NCBI GenBank assembly: GCA_947493335.1
Contig: CANLQO010000001.1
Coordinates: forward strand, 1,116,001 to 1,180,000
Length of the DNA stretch: 64,000 bases
Origin: an uncultured Paracoccaceae bacterium
Lineage (GTDB): Bacteria; Pseudomonadota; Alphaproteobacteria; Rhodobacterales; Rhodobacteraceae
Direction of reading: 5' to 3'
Shown here in pieces: positions 20,758 to 28,719 of the stretch (within the stretch, counting starts at the first letter, position 1; every line of letters starts with the position of its first letter). The notes under the pieces are model-generated. The model saw nothing but the letters and a program-made list of their open reading frames with translations. It did no database searches and was not told where the DNA came from. Position numbers and translations under genes: made by a program.

Positions 20758-21933
20758 TCAGCTTACAACAAGGGTTTGGGCGAATTCGACCAGTGTTTCC
20801 AAAGCCGCTGCATAGGCGTCATCATCGACGGTCATTGCCACGCGGATGTGACCGGCGGCGGCGGCACCGAAGCTTTCACCGGGCATGACCGCGATGTGGT
20901 GCGCATCCAGAAGTGCATTTGCAAACTCCTCGCCCGTCAGGCCGGTCGCGCGGATGTCCAGCATCACATACATCGCCCCCTGTGCGGGTACCGGGCGCAG
21001 CACGTTCTGATGCGCGAGCAATGCAAGTGTCAGATCACGGCGGCGGCGGAAGGGCGCGGCGATCTTTTCTTCCAGTGCGTCGCCCTGAGTGAGGGCAAAG
21101 AGAGCTGCCTCTTGCACGAAACTTGCCACACCGTAGGTGGTGTTGTTGGCAAGGTTGAAGATGGCGGCAATCGCCGGTTCCGGGCCGCAGATCCAGCCGA
21201 TGCGGCTGCCGGTCATGGCGTGGCTTTTGGACATGGAGCCGACGACCAGCGTGCGCTCGGCCATGCCGGGCAGGCTGCGCGGGCTGATGTGGGTGCCTTG
21301 CCAGACTTGCGTGTCATAAACCTCGTCCGAGATCAGCCAGAGGTCATGATCAATGCAAGCCTGCGCAATGTTGTTCAGGGTCGCGGCGTCATAGACGACG
21401 CCGGTGGGGTTGTTTGGCGTGTTGATCAAAAGCGACGCGGCACCGGGTGCGGCGGCGTTCAGGTCCGCGGCTTGCGGGCGAAAACTGTCGGCGGCGCGGG
21501 TGACGATCGGCTTTGGGATCGCCCCGACTGAGCGCAACGTGCCGGGGTAGGTGGCGTAGTAGGGATCAACGTAAAGGGCTGTGTCGCCTTCGTCGCAGAC
21601 CGCATGATGGGCCGCGAAAAGCCCCGCCTGACCACCCGGCGTGATCTGGATGTTCGCGGGCGTGGTCGGCACGCCGGTTGCCGCTTCGATCCGTGCTGCG
21701 ACGGCTGCGCGCAGAGCCGGGTCACCCTGCACGGGGGAATAGCCCGTCTTGCCCGCCAATGTGGCGGCATGCATTGCCTCAAGGATCACCGGGTCGGTGC
21801 GGATATCATGCTCACCCTGGGTGAGTTCCAGAACCGGGGTGCCAGCGGCGATCATCGCCTTGGCGCGGTAAAAGACGTCCCAGCCGTCAGAGCCGCCGCC
21901 GGTGATGTGTGAGATGCGATGCGAGAGTTTCAT
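20758..21933 (-). CDS. Pyridoxal-phosphate aminotransferase, class I/II
   Basis: A 391-residue fold-type I PLP enzyme starting at ATG 21933 (MKLSHRISHITGGGSDGWD). It has the family landmarks QITPGGQAGLF, NTPNNPTGVVYD (about 170-181), ISDEVYDTQVW and the PLP-lysine segment SMSKSHAMTGSRIGW (about 235-249). These resemble aspartate/aromatic or branched-chain aminotransferases; the substrate is not predictable. It follows soxR by 32 bp on the same strand and may share its transcript, which would place it under oxidative-stress autoregulation. Confidence 0.9.
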   Translation of the reverse strand: MKLSHRISHITGGGSDGWDVFYRAKAMIAAGTPVLELTQGEHDIRTDPVILEAMHAATLAGKTGYSPVQGDPALRAAVAARIEAATGVPTTPANIQITPGGQAGLFAAHHAVCDEGDTALYVDPYYATYPGTLRSVGAIPKPIVTRAADSFRPQAADLNAAAPGAASLLINTPNNPTGVVYDAATLNNIAQACIDHDLWLISDEVYDTQVWQGTHISPRSLPGMAERTLVVGSMSKSHAMTGSRIGWICGPEPAIAAIFNLANNTTYGVASFVQEAALFALTQGDALEEKIAAPFRRRRDLTLALLAHQNVLRPVPAQGAMYVMLDIRATGLTGEEFANALLDAHHIAVMPGESFGAAAAGHIRVAMTVDDDAYAAALETLVEFAQTLVVS

Positions 21934-21965
21934 GCCGCCATCTGCAACACGCCATTTCGGCGCGG

Positions 21966-22400
21966 TCAACCCATCAACTTGCGCGGGCCGGGGCCGTCGC
22001 GCCCCTGCACATCGGCGGGGTTGTAAAGCGCGCAGGACTTGAGGCTGAGGCAACCGCAGCCGATGCAGCCATCCAGCGTATCGCGCAGCGTTTCGAGCGC
22101 TGCGATCTTTGTGTCGATCTCGGCCCGCATCAACCGGCTGATCCGGCTCCAGTCTGCTTTGGTCGGGGCCTTGTGGGCGGGCAGGTGGGCCATGTGGTCG
22201 GCAATGTCCGCCAAGGCAAAGCCCAGCTTTTGTGCCGCCATGACAAAGGACAGCCGCCGGATGTCAGCACGGCCATAGCGGCGATGACCGCCCGCATTGC
22301 GCACCGGGTGCACGATACCGTGGGTTTCGTAAAACCGGATTGCCGAGACCGCGAGCCCGGTGCGCGCGGCAAGGTCGCCAATGGTCAGGCCCTGGGGCAT
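21966..22400 (-). CDS. soxR: Redox-sensing MerR-family activator SoxR
   Basis: A 144-residue MerR-type dimer that activates promoters with long spacers when its [2Fe-2S] cluster is oxidised by redox-cycling compounds. The N-terminal helix-turn-helix is LTIGDLAARTGLAVSAIRFYE. The cluster ligands are Cys112, Cys115, Cys117 and Cys123 in the order C-x2-C-x-C-x5-C, exactly SoxR-like. The start ATG is at 22400. A perfect SoxR box lies 17 bp upstream and is shared with the divergent small-protein/VOC operon. Confidence 0.97.
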   Translation of the reverse strand: MPQGLTIGDLAARTGLAVSAIRFYETHGIVHPVRNAGGHRRYGRADIRRLSFVMAAQKLGFALADIADHMAHLPAHKAPTKADWSRISRLMRAEIDTKIAALETLRDTLDGCIGCGCLSLKSCALYNPADVQGRDGPGPRKLMG

Positions 22401-22412
22401 GAAAGAAACATC

Positions 22413-22443
22413 TTGATCTCAAGTTAACTTGAGAAATTAAAAA
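22413..22443 (+). promoter_or_regulatory. SoxR box with overlapping promoter
   Basis: CTCAAGTTAACTTGAG at 22418-22433 is a perfect palindrome identical to the core of the classical SoxR operator. Rightward it lies between TTGATC (22413-22418) and an A/T-rich -10 candidate at about 22438-22443, a 19-bp spacer that fits MerR-type promoters. It can serve both soxR and the divergent 59-residue gene. Confidence 0.9.
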
Positions 22444-22478
22444 CAGATTCGCAGAGACTTGAATAGAGGAGAGTTACA

Positions 22479-22658
22479 ATGGCACAGGACAAGACAATGC
22501 GGGTTTGCGTCGACCCCGGCGTGATCAGCGCGCTGCAGCGCGATGGCGTTGGCTGGGGCCACGATCTTGATTGCGGCTGTTTTCATGTGGAACAATCGCG
22601 CTTGCCGAAAGGGCCAATCTCGCGGTTTCGGAACTGGATGAAGAAGGGAATTCAATGA
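22479..22658 (+). CDS. 59-residue cysteine-containing protein of the SoxR-controlled operon
   Basis: ATG 22479 follows GAGGAGAG by 4-5 nt and opens a 59-codon frame ending in TGA at 22658, which overlaps the ATG of the VOC gene. The protein has three cysteines (Cys9, and DCGCF in the middle) and a basic, Trp-containing C-terminus (SRFRNWMKKGIQ). There is no signal peptide or membrane helix. I do not recognise the family. Position as first gene behind a SoxR box suggests a role in the response to redox-active compounds. Confidence 0.7.
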   Translation: MAQDKTMRVCVDPGVISALQRDGVGWGHDLDCGCFHVEQSRLPKGPISRFRNWMKKGIQ

Positions 22659-23047
22659 TGGCCTATCTGGAACATGTGAACATTACTGTTGCAGATCCGC
22701 GCGCCACAGCGGCGCTGTTGTCGGACCTGTTCGACTGGCACACCCGCTGGGAAGGCGAATCCATGAATGGCGGCGGCTATACGGTGCATGTGGGCACAGA
22801 GACGAGCTATGTCGCGGTCTATTCAGGCCATGCGCCGGAACAAACGGTGCCTAAGGCCGACGCCAGCTATGCCACGCGCGGCGCGATGAATCACATCGCG
22901 GTGGTGGTGGATGATCTGGACGCAACGCAGGCCCGGATCGAGGCAAAGGGTTATCAGACGCATTCCCACGCCGACTACGAGCCTGGTCGCAGGTTCTATT
23001 TCCACGAGGACAACGGTGTGGAAATTGAGGTTGTTCAGTACGATTGA
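22655..23047 (+). CDS. VOC (glyoxalase/bleomycin-resistance) family protein
   Basis: A 130-residue vicinal-oxygen-chelate protein with two beta-alpha-beta-beta-beta modules: YLEHVNITVADPRATAALLS at the start and MNHIAVVVDDLDATQARIEA in the second half, ending VEIEVVQYD. Candidate metal ligands are His8, His86 and a C-terminal Glu. Such proteins act as glyoxalases, dioxygenases, antibiotic-modifying or -binding proteins. It starts inside the stop of the 59-residue gene (ATGATG/TGA overlap), so it is coupled and presumably SoxR-activated. Confidence 0.85.
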   Translation: MMAYLEHVNITVADPRATAALLSDLFDWHTRWEGESMNGGGYTVHVGTETSYVAVYSGHAPEQTVPKADASYATRGAMNHIAVVVDDLDATQARIEAKGYQTHSHADYEPGRRFYFHEDNGVEIEVVQYD

Positions 23048-23134
23048 TCAAATCGAGCGGCTGCGCCGCACCTGATATTTTGCGCCAGCCCAGGGGCTGG
23101 CGCGGATGAGTGGGCTGTCTGCCCCCTCAAGCAC

Positions 23135-23162
23135 CCCCGAAAGTATTTTTGACCAGAAGAAG
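23135..23162 (+). repeat. Interspersed extragenic repeat, copy 3
   Basis: Same element as at 6231-6257 with one additional A (CCCCGAAAGTATTTTTGACC, ending AGAAGAAG). It lies between the convergent VOC and MmcQ/YjbR genes. The remainder of the 116-bp gap is GC-rich with no gene. Confidence 0.85.
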
Positions 23163-23180
23163 ATCAAAGGTCTTTGATCT
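23161..23180. terminator. Perfect hairpin over the mmcQ/yjbR stop codon
   Basis: AGATCAAAG, loop GT, CTTTGATCT is a perfect inverted repeat that includes the stop codon of the minus-strand gene (23164). It directly follows interspersed repeat copy 3 and may form a 3' hairpin on either transcript. Confidence 0.55.
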
Positions 23181-23505
23181 GCGCCTGCGCTCGTTTGGTA
23201 AGGCTCGACAGGATGATGTCGTAAGAGACGGTGATCCGATGGGTGAGTTCTTCTGGATCGGCGGTGAGGGGAATGGATATCCACGACCGATGCAAGTAGC
23301 GCGCCTTTGTTCCAGCGCCTGCGTCGATCAGCATCTGGGCTGTTTCGACGCTGTCCGTCTTGACCGAGACCACATCGCCAAGTGCGCCGACGATGGCAAA
23401 GAGCTTGCCGCCGACCTTCCAGCTGTCGTGGCCCTCGCCCAGGTTATGATCAAGCGTCGCCCCCTTGTGTGACGCGCAGATTGTGTTGACGGTGTCGCGG
23501 CTCAT
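23164..23505 (-). CDS. MmcQ/YjbR-family protein
   Basis: A 113-residue cytoplasmic protein with the CyaY-like DNA-binding fold assigned to MmcQ/YjbR. Family-like segments are MSRDTVNTICASHKGA at the N-terminus, HDSWKVGGKLFAIVG near 26-40, and HRSWISIPL followed by ISYD-type TVSYDIILSSL at the C-terminus. The physiological role is unproven in the family. The start ATG at 23505 leaves 16 bp to the divergent DUF1697 gene, so the two promoters must overlap coding DNA. Confidence 0.82.
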   Translation of the reverse strand: MSRDTVNTICASHKGATLDHNLGEGHDSWKVGGKLFAIVGALGDVVSVKTDSVETAQMLIDAGAGTKARYLHRSWISIPLTADPEELTHRITVSYDIILSSLTKRAQAQIKDL

Positions 23506-23521
23506 GAGGATAGGCTGGGCT

Positions 23522-24055
23522 ATGGCGGATGATTTGACAAGATGGGTTGCGCTTTTGCGCGGGGTCAACGTGGGTGGCGGCAACAAGGTGCCGATGGCCG
23601 CTTTGCGCGAACTTGCAACGGGCCTGGGGTGGCGCGATGTGAGAAGCTACATCGCCTCTGGCAATCTGGTGTTTTCCGCCCCTGACGGGAGATTGGCCGA
23701 GGATCTGGGCGATGCGATGCGGCAGCAGATGGGGGTGGATGTGCCCAATCTGGTTCTGTCCGGGGAGGCGCTGCGGCTCGCGCTTGCGTCATGCCCGTAT
23801 CCGCCGGACGCAGGCAAGGCGGTGCATGGGTTCTTTTGCGCGGCGCCGCCGGTTATCGACGCAACCCGGCGCGATGCCCTTGCGGTCGCGTCGGAAAGGC
23901 TGGAGGTCCGGGACCACGTGGTGTGGATGTATGCGCCTGACGGGTTTGGCCGGTCAAAGCTGGCCGCCAAGATCGACAAGGTCATCACAGGTACTGAATT
24001 CACCGCCCGCAACCTCAATACAATTCGCAAACTTGTGGAAATGCTGGACGGATAG
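23522..24055 (+). CDS. DUF1697 family protein
   Basis: A 177-residue protein with the DUF1697 opening WVALLRGVNVGGGNKVPMA (about residues 7-25) and the conserved VRSYIASGNLVFSA (about 40-53), then a C-terminal SKLAAKIDKVITGTEFTARN segment. The family is widespread and uncharacterised. The start ATG at 23522 is divergent from mmcQ/yjbR. The cysS leader region follows 24 bp after its stop. Confidence 0.85.
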   Translation: MADDLTRWVALLRGVNVGGGNKVPMAALRELATGLGWRDVRSYIASGNLVFSAPDGRLAEDLGDAMRQQMGVDVPNLVLSGEALRLALASCPYPPDAGKAVHGFFCAAPPVIDATRRDALAVASERLEVRDHVVWMYAPDGFGRSKLAAKIDKVITGTEFTARNLNTIRKLVEMLDG

Positions 24056-24079
24056 CTTTGGGCGTGCTAGGCCGCAGCT

Positions 24080-24124
24080 ATGAAAAAGACCTGCATCATC
24101 ATTTGCTGCATTATTCCCTGCTGA
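24080..24124 (+). CDS. Putative Cys/Ile leader peptide of the cysS-cimA operon
   Basis: ATG 24080 to TGA 24124 encodes MKKTCIIICCIIPC: four of 14 codons are Cys (all TGC) and five are Ile. It ends 81 nt before cysS, which charges tRNA-Cys and overlaps cimA, the first enzyme of the citramalate route to isoleucine. The codon content thus matches both downstream genes, as expected for ribosome-stalling attenuation. The codons TGAAAAAG at 24081-24088 are perfectly complementary to CTTTTTCA at 24139-24146. The ribosome site is weak, and such a short ORF could arise by chance. Confidence 0.55.
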   Translation: MKKTCIIICCIIPC

Positions 24125-24130
24125 ACACCA

Positions 24131-24180
24131 GCGGGCCGCTTTTTCACGTTTCACTCTGATCCTGATTTCGCTAAGCCCGC
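24131..24180 (+). promoter_or_regulatory. Candidate attenuator structures before cysS
   Basis: GCGGGC (24131-24136) is complementary to GCCCGC (24175-24180) and also lies in a small local hairpin AGCG-GGC-CGCT followed by TTTTT (to 24144), which resembles a weak terminator. The T-run is also complementary to the leader-peptide start (24081-24088). These pairings are mutually competing. No folding was computed. Confidence 0.4.
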
Positions 24181-24205
24181 CGGCAAAACCCGTGCGTGAG
24201 GCGCC

Positions 24206-25639
24206 ATGACACCGATCCGTTTCCACAACACCAAGACCCGCCGCAAAGAGGATTTTGTGCCGGCCATTCCGGGCAAGGTCAGCATGTATCTCTGCGGCCC
24301 GACGGTCTATGACCGCGCACATCTGGGCAATGCCCGCAATGTGCTGCTGTTTGATGTGCTGTTTCGGCTGATGCGTCATGAATTTGGCTCAGAGAACGTG
24401 ACCTACGTGCGTAATTTCACGGACGTCGATGACAAGATCAACGCGCGCGCTGCAGAAAGCGGGCGGGCGATTGGCGACATCACGGCAGAAACCACGCAAT
24501 GGTATCATGACGATATGGATGCGCTGGGGGCGACGCGGCCAACCCATGAACCGCGTGCAACCGAATATATCCAGCAGATGATCGAGATGTCAGAAGTCCT
24601 GATCGAAAACGGACATGCATATGAAGCAGAAGGTCATGTGCTGTTTGCTGTGGAAAGCTATGCCGACTACGGCAAACTGTCTGGCCGTTCGATTGATGAC
24701 ATGATCGCCGGTGCACGGGTCGAGGTCGCACCCTACAAGCGCAACCCGATGGACTTTGTCCTGTGGAAACCGTCGCCTGACGGGGTGCCGGGGTGGGACA
24801 GTCCCTGGGGCTATGGACGGCCCGGTTGGCATATAGAATGCTCGGCCATGTCCAAGGCGCTTTTGGGTGAGACATTTGACATTCACGGCGGCGGCAACGA
24901 TCTGCAATTCCCACACCATGAGAATGAGATCGCGCAATCGGCCTGCGCGCATCCGACCGGCGAGTTTGCGCGCGTCTGGCTGCACAACGAGATGTTGCAG
25001 GTCGAGGGCAAGAAGATGTCCAAGTCGCTGGGCAACTTCTTTACCGTGCGCGATTTGCTGGACAAGGGCGTGCCCGGTGAGGTGATCCGCATGGTGTTCC
25101 TGACGACGCATTACAGCAAGCCGATGGACTGGACCGAGGTCAAACGCAACGAGGCCGAAGCCACGTTGCGCAAGTGGTATGGAATCCTGCATGGCCATGG
25201 ATTTGGCACCAAATTGATTTCCGCGCTGGAGGCGGAAGGCAAATGGCAGCCTGATGCAGAGTTCATCGGGGTGTTGGCCAATGACGTGAACACCCCCGGC
25301 GCGATGGCCCGACTGCATGTGTTGTCCAAGGGGCGCACGCCCGAGGCTCTGGCCGGTTTTGCCCATGGATTGGGGATGCTGGGGTTGGTCAATGACTGGG
25401 ATGCCATTCCGATGTTCGATGGTGGCGAGGCCGGGCCTGACGTCGCCCCTGCCGTGGCGGCAAAGGTGGATGCGCTGCTGGCCGCACGGGCCAAAGCGCG
25501 CAGCGACAAGGACTGGGCGACCGCCGATCAGGTACGCGATGTCCTGAATGCAGCGGGCGTACAGGTCACTGACGTGGGCGGGCAGGCGACATGGTCCCCG
25601 GGTCCGGATTTTGACGCCGCCAAATTGGGAGAGCTGTGA
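24206..25639 (+). CDS. cysS: Cysteinyl-tRNA synthetase
   Basis: A 477-residue class I synthetase that charges tRNA-Cys. It has the N-terminal zinc ligand Cys30 in [15 protein letters not shown], with the HIGH-type HLGN at about 39-42, the zinc-binding [10 protein letters not shown] and [18 protein letters not shown] segments, and an intact KMSKS loop near 271. The C-terminal DALR-like helices end in the family's [13 protein letters not shown]. The ATG at 24206 follows GAGG. The stop overlaps the cimA start by one base. Confidence 0.98.
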   Translation: MTPIRFHNTKTRRKEDFVPAIPGKVSMYLCGPTVYDRAHLGNARNVLLFDVLFRLMRHEFGSENVTYVRNFTDVDDKINARAAESGRAIGDITAETTQWYHDDMDALGATRPTHEPRATEYIQQMIEMSEVLIENGHAYEAEGHVLFAVESYADYGKLSGRSIDDMIAGARVEVAPYKRNPMDFVLWKPSPDGVPGWDSPWGYGRPGWHIECSAMSKALLGETFDIHGGGNDLQFPHHENEIAQSACAHPTGEFARVWLHNEMLQVEGKKMSKSLGNFFTVRDLLDKGVPGEVIRMVFLTTHYSKPMDWTEVKRNEAEATLRKWYGILHGHGFGTKLISALEAEGKWQPDAEFIGVLANDVNTPGAMARLHVLSKGRTPEALAGFAHGLGMLGLVNDWDAIPMFDGGEAGPDVAPAVAAKVDALLAARAKARSDKDWATADQVRDVLNAAGVQVTDVGGQATWSPGPDFDAAKLGEL

Positions 25640-27258
25640 TGGGCAGGGAACGGCTCTACCTTTTTGATACCACGCTGCGGGATGGGCAGCAGACCCAAGG
25701 CGTGCAGTTTTCGACCTCGGAAAAAGTACGGATCGCAGAAACGCTTGATGCCTTGGGTGTCGACTACATCGAAGGTGGCTGGCCCGGTGCCAATCCCACC
25801 GATAGCGAGTTCTTTGAGGCTGGCGTCAAGACCCGCGCCACGATGACCGCCTTTGGCATGACAAAGCGCACAGGACGGTCTGCCGAAAATGATGACGTGT
25901 TGGCGGCGGTGATGAATGCAAGCACGCCTGCGGTGTGTCTGGTGGGCAAGAGCCACCAGTTCCACGTGGAAACCGCCCTTGGGATCACGCTGCCCGAGAA
26001 CACTGAAAATCTTGCGATGTCATTTGCGCATCTGGTCAAGAATGGCCGCGAGGCGTTGTTTGACGCAGAGCATTTCTTTGACGGTTACAAGGCAAACCGG
26101 GACTATGCGCTTGAGGCGGTACATGCAGCCTATGACGCCGGTGCGCGCTGGATCGTGCTGTGTGATACCAATGGCGGGACATTGCCTGAAGAGGTCTCTT
26201 CCATCGTGTCCGATGTCATCGACAGCGGCATCCCCGGCGACCATCTGGGCATTCACACCCACAACGATACCGAAAACGCAGTGGCCAATTCGCTGGCTGC
26301 GGTCCTTGCGGGGGCGCGGCAGATTCAGGGCACGCTGAACGGATTGGGCGAGCGCTGTGGCAATGCCAATCTGACCAGCATCATCCCGACGCTTCTGCTC
26401 AAGGAACCTTTTGCGAGCCGATTTGAGACCGGTGTGACCCTCGAAGGCCTGAAGGGTCTGCGCAAGGCCAGCCGCATGCTGGATGATATTCTGAACCGGG
26501 TGCCGGCAAAGCAGGCGCCCTACGTGGGTGCCAGTGCATTTGCGCACAAGGCGGGGCTGCACGCGAGCGCCATTGCCAAGGATCCCACGACATACGAACA
26601 CATCGACCCCGGCGAAGTTGGCAACAGTCGCATCGTGCCGATGTCCAATCAGGCCGGGCAGTCGAACCTGCGCCAGCGTCTGGCAGAGGCCGGGCTGGAC
26701 GTCGACAAAGATAACCCCGCTTTGCCGCGCATCCTTGAGCGGATCAAAGAGCAAGAGGCGCGGGGGTATTCCTATGACACGGCGCAGGCGTCATTTGAGC
26801 TTTTGGCGCGGGCGGAGTTGGGGACCTTGCCCACCTTCTTTGAGATCAAGCGCTACCGCGTGACGGTGGAGCGTCGCCGCAACAAACACAACCAGATGGT
26901 CAGCATCTCAGAGGCTGTTGTCGTCACCAAGGTTGATGGCAAGAAGTACCTGAATGTCAGCGAAAGCCTTGGCCCCGATGGGTCCGATCAGGGGCCGGTG
27001 AACGCCTTGAGCCGCGCGCTTGCAAAGGACTTAGGTCGCTATCAGGGCATGATCGAGGATATGAAGCTGGTGGACTTCAAGGTGCGGATCACCGATGGCG
27101 GGACAGAGGCCGTCACGCGGGTCATCATCGACAGTGAGGACGGCAAGGGACGCCGCTGGTCCACGGTCGGTGTCTCGGCCAATATTGTTGACGCCTCTTT
27201 CGATGCACTTGTGGATGCAATCAACTGGAAGCTTATCCGGGACGGTGCGGGTGGCTGA
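25639..27258 (+). CDS. cimA: (R)-citramalate synthase
   Basis: A 539-residue enzyme that condenses acetyl-CoA and pyruvate to citramalate, the first step of the threonine-independent route to 2-oxobutyrate and isoleucine. The HMGL-like barrel begins LYLFDTTLRDGQQTQGVQFS and has the metal-binding HTHNDTENAVANS. The C-terminal half is a LeuA-type regulatory dimer domain (VTVERRRNKHNQMVS onward), where isoleucine normally feeds back. The ATG at 25639 overlaps the cysS TGA; a GTG one codon upstream is possible. Translational coupling with cysS is likely. Confidence 0.95.
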   Translation: MGRERLYLFDTTLRDGQQTQGVQFSTSEKVRIAETLDALGVDYIEGGWPGANPTDSEFFEAGVKTRATMTAFGMTKRTGRSAENDDVLAAVMNASTPAVCLVGKSHQFHVETALGITLPENTENLAMSFAHLVKNGREALFDAEHFFDGYKANRDYALEAVHAAYDAGARWIVLCDTNGGTLPEEVSSIVSDVIDSGIPGDHLGIHTHNDTENAVANSLAAVLAGARQIQGTLNGLGERCGNANLTSIIPTLLLKEPFASRFETGVTLEGLKGLRKASRMLDDILNRVPAKQAPYVGASAFAHKAGLHASAIAKDPTTYEHIDPGEVGNSRIVPMSNQAGQSNLRQRLAEAGLDVDKDNPALPRILERIKEQEARGYSYDTAQASFELLARAELGTLPTFFEIKRYRVTVERRRNKHNQMVSISEAVVVTKVDGKKYLNVSESLGPDGSDQGPVNALSRALAKDLGRYQGMIEDMKLVDFKVRITDGGTEAVTRVIIDSEDGKGRRWSTVGVSANIVDASFDALVDAINWKLIRDGAGG

Positions 27259-27967
27259 ACCTGACGCCTTTTTCATCCTGCACGCTGACCTGCCGCGCGA
27301 AGGGCCGGGCCTGCCAGAGGATGTGGCATGGGTCGCCGCGCAAGTCGCGGTTCCCGCAAAGGGACGAATTCTGGACGCGGCCTGCGGCCCCGGTGCGGAT
27401 ATTGCGGCCTTGCTGGATGTGTTTGATCCCAACGCGGTGATCGGCGTCGATTGGATCGAACACTTTGCCGTCGCCGGGGCGGCACGATATGCAGATGACA
27501 CTCGCGTGACCATCATGCAGGGCGACATGTTCGACCAATCCGGTCCCTTTGACCTGATCTGGTGCGCCGGTGCGATATATTTTGCCGGGATCACGCAATC
27601 ATTGAAAAATTGGGATGCAGCCCTCGCGACCGGTGGGGCCATTGCTTTCACGACACCGGCCTATTTTACCGAAAACCCTACTGCCACGGCCCACGCCATG
27701 TGGGAGGGCGAAGGGAACATCCCGACACGCTCTCAGATCGCGGAACAGATCGCGACCGCCAGGTTTCACTTGATTGCCAGCCGCCCTCTGAGTGACGCGG
27801 CATGGCATGACTACTACGATCCGATGCAGGCGCGGATCGCGCAACTGCGCCCCAACGCGGACCCTGCTTTGGCCAAAGTGCTGGACGAAGGCGCCCGGGA
27901 ACGGAACGCGTGGCAGGCCGCAAAGTCCGAGACTGGATATGACCTTTGCGTGGTGCGCCGGGCATGA
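27251..27967 (+). CDS. Class I SAM-dependent methyltransferase
   Basis: A protein of about 238 residues with a Rossmann methyltransferase core: ILDAACGPGADIAALLD (motif I, near residues 37-53), acidic IGVDWIE (motif II) and FDLIWCAGAIYF. The start is a GTG inside the end of cimA (27251; GTG 27245 is equally possible); no ATG is available before the domain. The stop overlaps the next gene as ATGA. The acceptor is unknown. Confidence 0.85.
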   Translation: MAEPDAFFILHADLPREGPGLPEDVAWVAAQVAVPAKGRILDAACGPGADIAALLDVFDPNAVIGVDWIEHFAVAGAARYADDTRVTIMQGDMFDQSGPFDLIWCAGAIYFAGITQSLKNWDAALATGGAIAFTTPAYFTENPTATAHAMWEGEGNIPTRSQIAEQIATARFHLIASRPLSDAAWHDYYDPMQARIAQLRPNADPALAKVLDEGARERNAWQAAKSETGYDLCVVRRA

Positions 27968-28719
27968 GTTTCGATGCATGTGCTGCATTGGTCGAGCGCG
28001 CCGACCCTGACCGTTTTCGTGCCATCATGGCAGGGCCTGTTGTCGCGCGGCGCGTTCTCTTCCCGATTTTTGCATTTAACGTTGAAGTCAGCCGCGCCCC
28101 TTGGGTCACGCAGGAACCGATGATCGCAGAGATGCGCCTGCAATGGTGGCGCGACGCGCTGGAAGAGATTGCGGCTGGTGGCCCTGTGCGCAAACACGAG
28201 ATCGTTGATGCGCTGGCCGAGGTGCTTGATGACGCAGGCGCGCGCTGCCTTGATGCATTGGTCGCGGCACGGCGCTGGGACATCTATAAAGACGCGTTCG
28301 AAGACGCGGACCACCTTCGAGAATACCTTGATGCCACAACTGGCGGTCTGCTTTGGACTGCAGCGCGTCTTTTGGGACCTGTCGAAGAGCGCGTCATCCG
28401 CGACTTTGGCTTTGGCGTCGGTGTGGCGAACTTGCTGCGCGCGGTGCCAGAGCTTGAGGCGCGCGGCCGCATCCCACTGGTGGACGGCACGCCACAAGGT
28501 GTGCGTGATCTTGCGCAGGCGGGACGCGATGCGCTGCGACGTGCTGCGACTGAACGCGCGGGCGTCTCGCGGGGGGCCGCACCTGCCTTGTTGACCGGAT
28601 GGGCCGCGCGGCCGGTATTGGATCAGGCCATCGCGTCCCCGCAGCGGGTCGTTGACGAAGCATTGGGGCCCAACGCGCTACGGCTTTCTTGGGTCGCTTT
28701 GGTGGGCTGGTGGCGCTAA
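27964..28719 (+). CDS. Squalene/phytoene synthase family protein
   Basis: A 251-residue all-helical protein of the trans-isoprenyl diphosphate head-to-head synthase family. FAFNVEVSRAPW (about residues 35-46) and MRLQWWRDALEEI (about 57-69) match the family N-terminus, but the DxxxD aspartate motifs of true phytoene synthases are incomplete. This resembles the NDUFAF6-like subgroup linked to respiratory complex I assembly more than carotenoid enzymes. The start overlaps the upstream methyltransferase stop by 4 nt. It overlaps the convergent MFS gene end by 4 nt. Confidence 0.75.
   Translation: MSFDACAALVERADPDRFRAIMAGPVVARRVLFPIFAFNVEVSRAPWVTQEPMIAEMRLQWWRDALEEIAAGGPVRKHEIVDALAEVLDDAGARCLDALVAARRWDIYKDAFEDADHLREYLDATTGGLLWTAARLLGPVEERVIRDFGFGVGVANLLRAVPELEARGRIPLVDGTPQGVRDLAQAGRDALRRAATERAGVSRGAAPALLTGWAARPVLDQAIASPQRVVDEALGPNALRLSWVALVGWWR

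Noticed and set aside
27964-28719. Carotenoid phytoene synthase
   Set aside because: The paired DxxxD motifs are incomplete and no other carotenoid genes are nearby; an NDUFAF6-like role is more plausible.
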